Below are positions 21,309-32,010 of a stretch of DNA of 64,000 nucleotides, piece by piece. The position numbers and the translations under genes were made by a program. Each line of letters starts with the position of its first letter. Position 1 is the first letter of the stretch. The notes under the pieces are model-generated. The model saw nothing but the letters and a program-made list of their open reading frames with translations, did no database searches and was not told the origin of the DNA. Source of the stretch: Prunus persica (lineage: Eukaryota > Streptophyta > Magnoliopsida > Rosales > Rosaceae); the NCBI RefSeq assembly GCF_000346465.2, contig NC_034011.1:14259339-14323338 (forward strand), in the 5' to 3' direction.

Positions 21309-23831
21309 TTACATCCCCGATGTTTGTGGATGTGTAGGAAGATAGGGTTGAGGATTATAACCCTCTTTTCTCAGTTCAAGAAGAAGACTCTTGAGCATTG
21401 AATATATCTGAGCAGACTGTGGGTGACTTCCATCTGCTGCAACAAACATATGAGTGCTGTTGTTAACCTCGATCCAACTGTACCCAGGAACCTTCTGAAC
21501 TCCTCTTTCCTTCATCAAACTTCTAACCTTAAGCACACTCCCCCATTTTCCAGCATCAGCATGTATATTTGAGAGTAGTATATAATACCCAGAATTTTGT
21601 GGTTCTACGTCAAAAAGATGTCTTGATGCCTCTTCAGCAAGCTCAACATTGCCATGGACCCGACAAGCTCCAAGCAATGTTCCCCAGACACCAGAATCTG
21701 GGGAGAATGGCATGCTCTTTATTGTTTCAAATGCTTCACTTAAACGTCCAGCACGCCCAAATAGATCTACCATGCAAGCATAATGCTCCGACCTAGCTGA
21801 GATCCCATATTCCTCAATCATGCAACGGAAGTAGAAAATTCCATCATCAACTTGGCCTGCATGGCCACAAGCAGATAATATACCAAGAAAGGTGACATGA
21901 TCAGGCAGGATCCCATTACCCAACATTTCACGAAACAGGACAAGAGAGTCCTGAAGGCAACCGTGACTCCCATAAGCAGAAATAATGCTGTTCCAGGAAA
22001 CTTCATTCTTCTCTTCCATCATGTCAAACACACGGCGAGCAAAAACTAAGTTTCCACATTTGGCATACACGTCTATCAGTGCACTCTCTGCAAACAGATC
22101 AGAGCTAAATGCACTTCTAATCATGAAACCATGAATCTCTTTCCCATAATGAAGTGCCGGTAAGTTTGCACAAGCAGAAAGAGCAGCTGAAATGCTTACA
22201 CAGTCATACTTGGCACCTGCCATCCCCATTTGACGAAATATATCAATGGCCTCTTCTGGCTTGCCATTCTGGGAATAGCTTGTTATCATTGAGTTCCAAC
22301 ATATGGTGTCCCTTTCAAACATTCTTTCAAAAACTTGATGAGCAAGATCCAATCTTCCAGATTTTGCATACATGTCTGTAAGCGCACTTCCCAGATGGAG
22401 CCTTCCGTCAAGCCCATGCTTGAGGATGTTTCCATGCAATTCCTTTCCCAATTTCAGGGCAACCAAACCAGCACAAGCTGGTAAAACACTTGCCAAGGTT
22501 AGAGAATTCGGTCGCATTTTCTCTTTAAGTAACCATCTAAAAATTTCCAATGCATCATGATTCATCCCATTGAGAACGAGCCCTGAAATCATAGCAGTGC
22601 ACATGACAATATCAGTTCTGGTGCTTTGGTTGAAAATTTTGCGTGCCATATCCACATTCCTGCACTTGAAGTATACATCAATCAGTGCACTTTTCAAGAA
22701 CACATCCAAAGGCACACAGTGTCTTACAATGTAACCATAAATTTCCTTACCTTGCTTGAGGTTAGCCAGTTCAGCAACCGATGGTAGAAAACTTGCAAAT
22801 GTGATTGAGTCCGGTTTGACACTAGAAGAAATCATCGCTTGAAACAAGCGTGAAGCCTCAACCATAAACCCATTTTGTATATACCCAGATATCATTCCGT
22901 TCCATGTCACTAAATCAGTACGTGGCATCATATCAAACAATTTGCGGGCCTCAGACAAGCACTGGCATTTTGAATACATTGCTAACAATGTATTAGCCAC
23001 TGGAGAATCCAACTCCAACCCACAAGCAACAATTAGCCCATGAAGCTGAGTACCAAAACCAATCATAGCTTCTGAGGCACAAACAGACAAAATGCAAGCG
23101 AACGTCACTGCATTGGGCTTAATTTCACTATTTCTCATTTCCAAGAACATTCCAACAGCATTCTTCGATTCTCCGTTTTTAACATAACCATGAAGCATGA
23201 CATTCCATAAAACACAATCTTTGTGAGGCATTTCAACAAACAAGCACCATGCATCATGGATACAACCATTGTCCACATACAATTGAATCAAAGAACTACC
23301 CACAAATATATCCACTCCAAAACCCATAAACTGGATGGTATCATAGATTGCTTTACCCAATCTTACATTATTCACACCACCGCAAGCTTTAATTACACTT
23401 GGAAAAGTGTACTTGTCAGGTGAAATTCCAGAACCCAACATCTTAAAGTAAAACAGCAAGGCAAACTCAAAGTAACCCATCATAGTAAACCCTCTAATCA
23501 TCCAGTTCCAAGGCAAAGTATATTGCAAATCAAGCTTATAAAAGATGTTCTTAGCATCCACAATGCTCCCACAGAGAAAATACATACCCAAAATCTTTGT
23601 ACCGACAAGGCTGTTTTTCACAAGTCCACTGCAAATAGCATGTGCATGAACTTGTCTACCTTGTTGGATAAGAGAATGATCACTACAAGCTTGCAAGATT
23701 GAAGCAATTTGGCTTGCCACTGCCCCTTCCAGATTAAGGAAGTATTTGCAGTCTGTATGTACAGACTTGGATCTTTGTGATGTAATGGGTATGAAATGTT
23801 TATAGATTGGACATATAACTTTCTTGAACAT
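21309..23831 (-). CDS. Pentatricopeptide repeat protein, PLS class with E-type C terminus (organellar RNA factor)
   Basis: A single exon of 840 codons from ATG 23831. About twenty degenerate 31-36-residue helical repeats run from roughly residue 40 to 740, with recurring signatures such as ALIDMYAKCG, WNSMI.GY.QNG and ILSACGHAG. The C-terminal E/E+ region includes SWIEVNNSTHMFVAADGSHPQS. No DYW deaminase domain follows. The N terminus is basic and Ser/Thr-rich (IYKHFIPITSQRSKSVH), consistent with targeting to mitochondria or chloroplast. Proteins of this class bind organellar RNA one base per repeat and usually help C-to-U editing, needing a DYW domain from a partner when they lack one. It strongly recalls Arabidopsis At4g21300, by recognition only. 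The frame is intact. Confidence 0.96.
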   Translation of the reverse strand: MFKKVICPIYKHFIPITSQRSKSVHTDCKYFLNLEGAVASQIASILQACSDHSLIQQGRQVHAHAICSGLVKNSLVGTKILGMYFLCGSIVDAKNIFYKLDLQYTLPWNWMIRGFTMMGYFEFALLFYFKMLGSGISPDKYTFPSVIKACGGVNNVRLGKAIYDTIQFMGFGVDIFVGSSLIQLYVDNGCIHDAWCLFVEMPHKDCVLWNVMLHGYVKNGESKNAVGMFLEMRNSEIKPNAVTFACILSVCASEAMIGFGTQLHGLIVACGLELDSPVANTLLAMYSKCQCLSEARKLFDMMPRTDLVTWNGMISGYIQNGFMVEASRLFQAMISSSVKPDSITFASFLPSVAELANLKQGKEIYGYIVRHCVPLDVFLKSALIDVYFKCRNVDMARKIFNQSTRTDIVMCTAMISGLVLNGMNHDALEIFRWLLKEKMRPNSLTLASVLPACAGLVALKLGKELHGNILKHGLDGRLHLGSALTDMYAKSGRLDLAHQVFERMFERDTICWNSMITSYSQNGKPEEAIDIFRQMGMAGAKYDCVSISAALSACANLPALHYGKEIHGFMIRSAFSSDLFAESALIDVYAKCGNLVFARRVFDMMEEKNEVSWNSIISAYGSHGCLQDSLVLFREMLGNGILPDHVTFLGILSACGHAGQVDDGIFYFRCMIEEYGISARSEHYACMVDLFGRAGRLSEAFETIKSMPFSPDSGVWGTLLGACRVHGNVELAEEASRHLFDVEPQNSGYYILLSNIHADAGKWGSVLKVRSLMKERGVQKVPGYSWIEVNNSTHMFVAADGSHPQSAQIYSMLKSLLLELRKEGYNPQPYLPTHPQTSGM

Positions 23832-23982
23832 CTCTTTTGTTTTGTAAGAATTGTCTTTGTTTAGAAAGGCCTGGACATATCTTTTTCTCTTTTTGGTTTT
23901 CTGTCTATTGGTCCATAGGGTTACTTGAAAACTATGTGATTGACAACAAATTCTGAAGAAGGATAGAGAATAGAGAGCCCAC

Positions 23983-24018
23983 CTTTATCGGATTACTTTG
24001 ATGTGTCCTCCCAGCTGC
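23983..24018 (-). other. Candidate small exon upstream of the PPR gene
   Basis: It is bounded on minus by a CGCAG acceptor and an AAAG|GTGGGC donor, and is 36 nt long. It would join in frame to a segment starting at 23870 (acceptor GTCCAG) that runs without a stop into the PPR ATG at 23831. It could instead be untranslated leader or chance. Confidence 0.3.
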
Positions 24019-24897
24019 CTGCGCAGACGCTGCAGCACCAATAAGTCAACTTAGGATTGTTGCTAGTGCCTATAAAGTGTTAGTAGAAACACGTAAAAAT
24101 TTGCATAATCCTGAGATAATATTCTCTTATCACTATCTGTTACCTATTCACCTAATAACACTTTTCGAGAAGCCCCTCCAAAAACCATAAAAAGTGGTTC
24201 ACAAACCTAAGAAGATGTTTGTTTTAACCTTACAAACAATGTATAAAGAGGTTCTCATTATTTCAAAACGCAGATTTCCAAAAACACTTCCAGAAAAAAC
24301 CAAAAACAGTTTTTCATATCGTCTATGTAAAATAGAAATTTTTATTTTTAGCTTAGAAAAACACCATGATTTCTGAAGACAATGTTTTGAATTAGTTTGG
24401 AAGTTTTAATATCCACCAGATATTCAAGTTACGAGAAATTTGCACATTATTTTTGCTGTTCAAGCAACTATCTCAACCAACGTTGCAGAAGAATTTGGTT
24501 CAACTCTAAGAAGGGGGCATGCATGCATAACAGATTCCGAGATGGTGCTTCTCAGAGCATCAAACTGTCCATATAAAGTATACTCACAGAAAAACAATTT
24601 CATGTTTCATATCGCCAAACTGTCCAAACCCCAAACAGGCTAGAAAAAAGTGTGCAGGTATGTTTTTGGAAATCCTGCCTTAGTTTACTCCATATGTCCA
24701 TGTACAAATACAGAAGCAAGTACATAAAAAGTAAGAAATGTTAATTATTAATTCCTTATTTAAAACTTAAATTAAATCCCCAAATTTAAACCTACGTTCA
24801 ACTTTAAATTAAACCCTAAATTAGAAGCTTATATAAACTCTAATCAAATCCTAAATTTGAAATAAATCAGAAACTAAAAGAAGGGAAGAGGAAATAC

Positions 24898-24988
24898 CTG
24901 GGTCAGCTGGGGTGAGTGAGCTGTGATTCTTAGAGGAAGAAGATTGTTCCAACAACTCCAGAGAATATTTGGAAATGAACCCTCAAGC
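24898..24988 (-). other. Candidate exon upstream of the PPR gene
   Basis: A good acceptor (pyrimidine-rich, TTTCTTACAG) and a CCCAG|GTATTT donor flank 91 nt. Joined to the 25609 exon it stays open (begins RLEGSFPNILW). It may be 5' leader sequence or an upstream coding exon. Confidence 0.4.
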
Positions 24989-25448
24989 CTGTAAGAAACA
25001 GGGTTAAAAACAAAACTTGAAAATTGATTGGGGCTTGGAGAAAATATTTCAACTTTCACGTGTGATACTGGGGAGGGTTAGAAGAAAATAGAGCAAGAAA
25101 TTTGATTAAAGAAGTTCAAAAGACAGAAACGAAAATGGCCAACTCAATGAATTGGCTTCAAGGTTGTCCTTAAGTAAATTCATCTAAAACCCATTCAACA
25201 AAATAATCCCTAAAACCTTGTTCAAAAACAAAAATTTATCCCTAAAACCCATCAATCAATTGAACAAAATTATAAAATAACCAATTTCTACTGTATCAAT
25301 TTTTGGTTTGATTTTTCAGTAAAATTTCTGTAAAGCCCTAGTTTGTACAAACTCATTCAACAAAAGAAAAACCCAGATTTTTGTAATGGCCAATAAGCAT
25401 ACAACACTCATTCTATACAATAAACAGAAAAGGTTAAAAAATCCATAC

Positions 25449-25609
25449 CTGATGCTGAGGAGTGAAGTTTGAACTTTTGTTAAAGGATATAGAGATACAA
25501 GAGGAGTTTGAGGTTGGATTGATTTTGGCGTAAAGCAGGAGAGAAATGCGTCTTTGCAGAAAAATGGCGGGATGGGAAAACGATGAGGTGAAAGAGTCGA
25601 AGCTTTCAA
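25449..25609 (-). other. Candidate first exon with transit-peptide-like start
   Basis: ATG at 25609 opens MKASTLSPHRFPIPPFFCKD, Ser/Pro-rich and poor in acidic residues, as in chloroplast transit peptides. It ends at a clear ATCAG|GTATGG donor. It is either the first exon of the PPR transcript or of a separate short minus-strand transcript. The span 23871-25448 otherwise shows only A/T-rich intron-like sequence. Confidence 0.35.
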
Positions 25610-25910
25610 GCTTTCAAAACGCGGCGTTTCTGCTTGAAATTAGAAGAAGAAACCGTTATATTGAGTGCTTCTTTCATGCTATGCTGAATTAATCAAAAAA
25701 GAAATTCTATAGCATATTATTCACACATATACGTATTTTTTTTAAAATACCTTTGTTTTTTTTTTCTTTTTTGAATGGAAGCACAAGATAATTCTTTACA
25801 AAAGAAAGTGAAACCATTTTAGTACTGTACGAAAAGCAAAAAGAAAATCTCCTTTGGCATCATCTGTGAGGCACAATCAGACTTCCAAGGCAATCTTAAA
25901 AACTAATAAG

Positions 25911-26342
25911 TGTTATAAAATAACCTGGGATATGTGCGATAATTCAGAGCTGCACGTAAAGTAGATGAGACACAGCATTTAACGAGGTTCGGCTATGCCT
26001 ACGTCCTCGGAGAGCAGCAGCAGTAACTTTTCCACTATGTAAAATAATAGGGCTACAAGTTTAGTGTTTACAATATATGTGGCTCACTGAATTTTCTCTC
26101 TAGGAGAATTTCTCTCTGCTCTCTCTTTCCTCTTTCTTCCTTCTCTTCCTTTCTCTTTTTTTCTCCTCTTCTTCTTTCCGTTTCTCTTCTTATTTATAGG
26201 CTGAAATAATCACTATTCATCACTATTCATCACTGTTCACCCGTGACAGACAAACTCTATCAAAGCCGCCAAATGAACAGTAATGAACAGTAATGAATAG
26301 TTAGTGGGCTCCACATGTTTATTCTTTTATTCTTTTATAACA
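25911..26342 (-). repeat. 3' LTR of the LARD-like element
   Basis: 432 bp, and the other LTR differs at one base. It contains a CTTCCTCTCTTTC-type pyrimidine block and short direct repeats (ATCACTATTC, AACAGTAATG). Confidence 0.95.
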
Positions 26343-28950
26343 CTCCCCCTTGGAGACCACTAATGATATGTCGGTTGTATCTTTAAAGACTTGCTTGGAG
26401 AAAACCTAGTAAGGTAGAGAACTGATGGAAAGAAGAGTACAACAATCTGTATAGCATACTTCTGGATGCTCCCCCTGATTAATATCTCCCCCTGATGTCT
26501 TCATGACTATCTTTTGGATTGAGAATCTTTCGGAGTGAGTGGATGATGTAGCCACCAACAATTCATATAGTAAATATATTTCCAGTGAGCTATCTCTATG
26601 TAAATCATAGAAATTTTCAGAGTCCGCATATTTAATAACGCTTGGGCTATTTATAAGTTCACTTGAAAGAATATGCCCATACATGGTGTTATGCGGAAAT
26701 AGCATCAAATATATCTCACATCATCCCAAAATGATGGTGATGGAGTTGAGCCTTATCTGGAAAATATGATGTCCGGTCCAACATACTTCCGGAAAATCCT
26801 TAAAGTGCCCAACGGATAATCCTCATAAAAATGCTTCAATACTTTCTTAGTATAAGCAAGTATCTCGTTGGCATAATGCTCGATCTTTAAGTCGAGACAA
26901 ATATTTCTGGAATTCTTGAGAAGCTTTAATGTGTTGCAAACACATTATAATCAATATACTCACTGAGGCAATTTATGTACATTAACATTGAGTACAGATT
27001 TTGTGCTTCAGGCACATGTCCACAGACTTGCTTCATGCAATTTCAATCCTTTCAAGGATTTTGTTTAAAGGGATTAAACTCTATGACACATTATATAGCT
27101 TTAACCCAGCTATTTATATATCTTTAGGGAATCACTTCAGGTGATATGCTCTGTGCATTTAATAACCCTTAAAGATAACATGTTGGTCTCCGTAAATGTG
27201 CAATAAAGGGGCACAATTGAATCTATAAATATGGAGAAAACCCAACATCCCTTGTTTATGTCAAAAACATTGTGTCATACAAAGTAGGTATATTCCCTTT
27301 TTATTCCGAACACCCAAGTATAACTTTTAATATTAACATCTTTTAGGGTTCGTACTGTGGGTTTATTCTTTCACGTTCATTCTCATCTATAATGGAATTG
27401 CCTCATTCCATTTTGGCCAATGATATTGTCGACATTTAATAATTGAACGTGGTTCCAATCAACACAGCCCATTGATGATTTGAGTAGCTACTCCAAAATC
27501 AAAAATTGTCATTCATCAATTCATGATCAAAAATTGTCATTCATCAATTCATGATCCCACCATTCTCATTTGCATGCGCATGCATCAATTATAAGCATTT
27601 CTTTGCTTTTGGGTACCCAAGCCACTTCATGAGGCTTTTATTATGTGAGAATGTGGATTATAACCTCTATTGGAGCGTTATTTTACATAGGGCGTGGAAA
27701 ATCTCCATTTAGGGAGTTGGAACATTTAGAACCCATATATCTGTCATGCTGCAAACATGCCACAGATTAATACATACATGTCAATTAATTTATGGGACTT
27801 TAACCCATATAATTTGCTACGCATTAGGCGTGCATAATATCAATATTGACATGTCAAAGGATTGTCCTTTCGGGACTTCAATCCATATCATTTGCTACGC
27901 AACAGGCGTGCACCCATATTGATCACTGCTATACTCATATTCTGTTCTTATGGGACTTTAATCTGTGCAGTGTATTATCAATGTATCCAACTTGCAATCT
28001 GTAAAATTTGCGTTAATAATTCATGGATACATACAAGCCATTCTTTTGGAACGGACTTATCTCCCAATTTGGTTACCTTTCAAGATAAAATATCAAATAG
28101 GTATATAAGCATAAAATAACACAAGTATTGCTTACATCCTTAGGTGGGAGAAACTTTTCTCAAGTATCATTCAAGCTCGTATCGGCCCAGTAAATATAAA
28201 GTATCGCTTGATGATCTTGTTATATCCTGCAAGAGCAAAAATCACAATTCTCTTCTCTGTCAAAAACAAATAACTCTCAGAATTAGGATCACTGCATGGA
28301 TTCATTCTTCAGATGTTCATTCTAAAGAAATAAAATCTCTTATGAACAGAGAGTTATAAAAAGAAAGAAAAGATACAAAAATTGTGATATTGATTGCAAG
28401 GTAAGGTAAGCAATCAGGGAAGGAAGCTGGTGGGAGCAGACAATAAGCTCTCATATCTCCTAGTCTAGAAGGACTTCCGGAGATTAGAGCATAAGGTCAC
28501 CTTCACAGTTCCCTGATGTAGCGGAAACATGATCAGGGATAGTCTTGCTTCCTGAATGGATGATCAAAGATAGTCTTGCTTCTCGGGCATATTGAGTGCT
28601 TACTGATAAGAAAAACAAGTAGATATCGCATCACTAGGTATGGAGTAAACTGGATGTCTTCTGCAAAGAAAATTTCGTTAGTAACACATTTATACACAAA
28701 TACAATGAATAGGTAGAACCGGTGAATTTCAAATTAACCATAGGAAAATTGCGAGATTCTCGGGATGCTGTTGAAAAAGTGCGAGATTCTCGGGATGCTT
28801 TTGAAAAAGTAGCTCCGTGAAATCCGTAAAGCAAAATCGGCTTTGAAAATAATGCTTGAAAACGCCGAAAGTGCCGACAGGCATTATTAGAGGCCACGTG
28901 AAGTTTTGGATTCTAGGAAAGAAAAAGATAATATGGGGATTCGAGAAGAT
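26343..28950 (-). other. Degenerate copia-like 3' interior of the LARD-like element
   Basis: Three polypurine-tract-like AGGGGGAG sequences occur on minus near 26345, 26470 and 26487. This is the arrangement usual between the pol stop and 3' LTR of copia elements. The frame at 26406-26708 and its neighbours have no intact pol motif. Around 27780-27960 the phrase TTTGCTACGC..GGCGTGCA recurs. No functional gene is supported here. Confidence 0.5.
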
Positions 28951-29097
28951 ATTGGGGTCCTGAAAAACAGTAGCCATATTTCCTCCTATAGATATGGCCT
29001 TTGTAAAACTTAATTGGAGCAACTGCGTTTCGACTCAAATTTCTTCATTTTCTGAAACTTTAGTTTTCCTAAGACTTTCTTCGAAACCTTCTCAAAA

Positions 29098-29649
29098 ATG
29101 GCTTCCTCTTCTTCCTGCCCAAATTATTTCAATTTAAATGATGCTCCAACAGCAAACAGTGACGCCAAAGTTTGGCGTCCATCCTTTGTATCCCAAAATC
29201 GTCATCTCACAGTTAATGATTCTGTGATGATGAATGATGCTACTGCTGTCATAGTAGCTAGAAATTTCATTACTCCAATGGATGAAATGCTGTTAACAGG
29301 GAGGTCTGAGGAAGAGGCTATTGATGACTCAATGGCTTTTAGCATTCAGAGTGCTGCTTCTGTTTCTAACATGGCTGATCGTTTGCGTGTTAGAGCAAAC
29401 GAGGTTGAGAAGCTGACAACTGAAAATTCGTCTCTCCAAAGAATGCTTCATGAGTCTCAACAGGAGGTTGAGAAACTTAAAGGAGAGAATAATTCCTTGT
29501 TGAAACTGGTGAGTTCGTACTCAGTTGATACACTGAGAAGGCTAGACATGCTGCAGGTCTCCAATGAAAGAATTTTGGGAGACCACGAGAAGCTCATGGC
29601 TAAGCTTAAGAGGCGCCGTCCTCTTCCTTCAGAGGCTTCCAGAACATAA
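29098..29649 (+). CDS. Antisense ORF inside the LARD-like element, coiled-coil protein
   Basis: 183 codons from ATG 29098 to TAA, opposite to the element's own transcription. I recognise no catalytic domain. Residues 1-90 are Ser/Asn/Asp-rich. Residues about 95-140 form a strong coiled coil (VEKLTTENSSLQRML, QEVEKLKGENNSLLKLV). The C terminus is basic (KLKRRRPLPSE). The frame has no break in an element whose own genes are gone. A leader of about 100 bases with a CTATAGATATGG sequence lies upstream. It could be a captured host gene or an element-specific extra ORF; related sequences in Rosaceae elements seem familiar but I cannot verify this. Confidence 0.7.
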   Translation: MASSSSCPNYFNLNDAPTANSDAKVWRPSFVSQNRHLTVNDSVMMNDATAVIVARNFITPMDEMLLTGRSEEEAIDDSMAFSIQSAASVSNMADRLRVRANEVEKLTTENSSLQRMLHESQQEVEKLKGENNSLLKLVSSYSVDTLRRLDMLQVSNERILGDHEKLMAKLKRRRPLPSEASRT

Positions 29650-30263
29650 TGTAATTTTATAGATTTTACAGGGCCTGCACCTTCATTGCAGGTGGAAAAA
29701 ATCTATCTGTTGTATGTTTCTGTAATAATAATTGCGCACATTCTTAAACTTGCACTTGTGGTTTTTACGTCTTTTCAAAATGACGGTTTGGAACCTTGTG
29801 CCTTATAGGTTCAAATAACCACATTGTCTCTCCCAAATTGCATGGTAGCCCGGAACTTTTGGCCTGGGCACAAACTCAGAATTTATTTGCCCTTTTCAAA
29901 TGGACATGAAATATGAATTGAGTAAAAGCCACGATAATATCGCAATATAGTAGTGAAGAGCATTAACTACTATATACCCACAACTTCAAGTTCAGGATCT
30001 CTCATATATTTGGATCTATGGGCTTCCGGCCCAGGTATAATAAAATATGTGGGGAGCCTCAATTCATTATTTGAGGTTTATATTGATATTATCCATTTCG
30101 CGGTGTATTCTTAACAACCGGAATTCACAAAATATATTTCTTCCTTGAGGTGTCGATTATAACAGAATCGAACTTTATTAAATTCATCATCTTCTTATGC
30201 CAAAGAAATATGTGGTGTACCACAATTTGCAATAATACCTCAAGGGTTGTCCATTTAATTGTT

Positions 30264-30945
30264 GGAACTTCAGGTTCTCAATACTCTTAAATTTTGAACT
30301 TCAGGCCAAAGCCACATATTCTCATGGTATGGACATTTTTACAATTTTCTATACATATTCCGGGACTTCAAGCCCTTACATAATTGTCCATATTTTGAGG
30401 AACTTCTGGCATCTCATTTAATTTCTCATCCATGAGTTTAAGGAACTGCAGGTTCCCTTTTGTATATAGTGACGGTTTATCCAAAATGGTTAATATTTAT
30501 GCATACGTTATCATCCATGGCTCATATTTATGCATACGTCACTATTCATGTGAATAGTACTGTTCATCAAGTCATGAATACATATCTATTCATGTGTACA
30601 GTACATCTGCCAGTACAGTTATCATCCATGGCTCATATTTATGCATACGTCACTATTCATGTGAATAGTACTGTTCATCAAGTCATATCTATTCATGTGT
30701 ACAGTACATCTGCCAGTACAGTTATCATCCATGTGTACGGCACTATGAACCAATACGGTACTATTACATCATTAAGGAACCCCAGGTCCTTATTCACATG
30801 TCAGGGATCAAGGACCTTTAAGTCCAATCACATGTTTACAAGTATAGTACCGGAGAGACTGCTAGCTCTCATATCAATATCATCATCAAGGATCTTCAAG
30901 TCCTGATGTAATTGTATGATGAGGATCAAGGAACTTCTGGTCCTG
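30264..30945. repeat. Dispersed short palindromes of the GGAACTTCAGGTTCC type
   Basis: Imperfect hairpins appear near 30264, 30295, 30362, 30402, 30441, 30775, 30808, 30890 and 30930, with related ones near 27790 and 27875. The arms vary (GGAC/GTCC, GGAAC/GTTCC) around a CTTCAAG-like centre. They are not in tandem, being spaced roughly 30-100 bases apart, with gaps. Confidence 0.65.
30508..30735. repeat. Tandem duplication of about 111 bp
   Basis: Units begin with TTATCATCCATGG at 30508 and 30619; a partial third begins at 30722. The second unit lacks about 8 bp. Each contains ACTATTCATGTGAATAGT, whose 8-bp arms are inverted. The open frame that crosses this array is a by-product of it. Confidence 0.85.
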
Positions 30946-31014
30946 ATCTGCACACTGTAAAAACTCATCATACAGCACAATTAATCCATAAAATAAATTG
31001 CTGATAAATAAATT

Positions 31015-31250
31015 ACTGGTATGGACGATAAACCCGCACCATACTTTAAATAAATTAAATAGCTTGCTGTATGGACGTTAATCCCGCACCATATCTTAAA
31101 TAAAATTAAATGTGCGGTAAAGTAAACGTGCTTATATGGGCACTAATTCTGCTCCATACATTTAAATAAAAGCAAAGGCGTGGGCGATTAACCCGCACCA
31201 CCCTTTTAAATAAATACTGTTGTATAGGTAATAAACCTACACCATACAGT
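31015..31250. repeat. Diverged tandem array, about 45-60 bp units
   Basis: Five units share TGTATGGACGTTAATCCCGC, ACCAT and TTTAAATAAA motifs, starting near 31018, 31070, 31132, 31178 and 31211. They lie in the 5' leader of the minus-strand element, close to the primer-binding site. Confidence 0.8.
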
Positions 31251-31578
31251 AAATAAAAAAAATGTGGGAATAAAAACACCACTGAACAAGATAAGGAAAG
31301 TGTTAGTATTAGTAACGGTCTCCCACTGATAATATGTTTAGTATTACCAAGGGTCCATTTTTGTTAATGGTTAGTAATAGAAAAGCAGATAAATATAGTA
31401 TATTATATTACCATCAACTTTTCATATATATATAATATATATATATATATATTATACTGATATATTAGTGGAAAGCTAGATGCGTTGGCTTTTCTTCTTT
31501 ACATCAACATAATGGTTAGTATTATAAATAATAGTGCAGCACAAAAATTATACCTGAGAGCTTCTCGTGCTGATAACG

Positions 31579-32010
31579 TGTTATAAAATAACCTGGGATA
31601 TGTGCGATAATTCAGAGCTGCACGTAAAGTAGATGAGACACAGCATTTAACGAGGTTCGGCTATGCCTACGTCCTCGGAGAGCAGCAGCAGTAACTTTTC
31701 CACTATGTAAAATAATAGGGCTACAAGTTTAGTGTTTACAATATATGTGGCTCATTGAATTTTCTCTCTAGGAGAATTTCTCTCTGCTCTCTCTTTCCTC
31801 TTTCTTCCTTCTCTTCCTTTCTCTTTTTTTCTCCTCTTCTTCTTTCCGTTTCTCTTCTTATTTATAGGCTGAAATAATCACTATTCATCACTATTCATCA
31901 CTGTTCACCCGTGACAGACAAACTCTATCAAAGCCGCCAAATGAACAGTAATGAACAGTAATGAATAGTTAGTGGGCTCCACATGTTTATTCTTTTATTC
32001 TTTTATAACA
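31579..32010 (-). repeat. 5' LTR of the LARD-like element
   Basis: 432 bp, partner of 25911-26342. Flanked outside by the ATAAG duplication and inside by TTATCAGCACGAGAAG on minus, the candidate primer-binding site (31564-31578). An (AT)n run lies further inside at about 31424-31455. Confidence 0.95.

Larger units (their letters stand above)
25911..32010 (-). mobile_element. Recent non-autonomous LTR retrotransposon (LARD-like) with an antisense ORF
   Basis: LTRs at 25911-26342 and 31579-32010 (432 bp each) open with TGTTATAAAA and close with TTTTATAACA. The target duplication is ATAAG at 25906-25910 and 32011-32015. Only one LTR difference was found (C/T at about 26087/31755). Orientation is minus: polypurine AAGGGGGAGTG abuts the left LTR, and TTATCAGCACGA, as seen after the 5' LTR of many plant copia elements, abuts the right LTR. 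No reverse transcriptase, integrase or gag frame is recognisable in the 5.2 kb interior. Movement would have needed proteins supplied in trans. Confidence 0.9.

Noticed and set aside
30460..30906. 148-codon plus-strand open frame in the LARD-like element
   Set aside because: It is produced by a tandem duplication whose unit happens to stay open; the peptide simply repeats.
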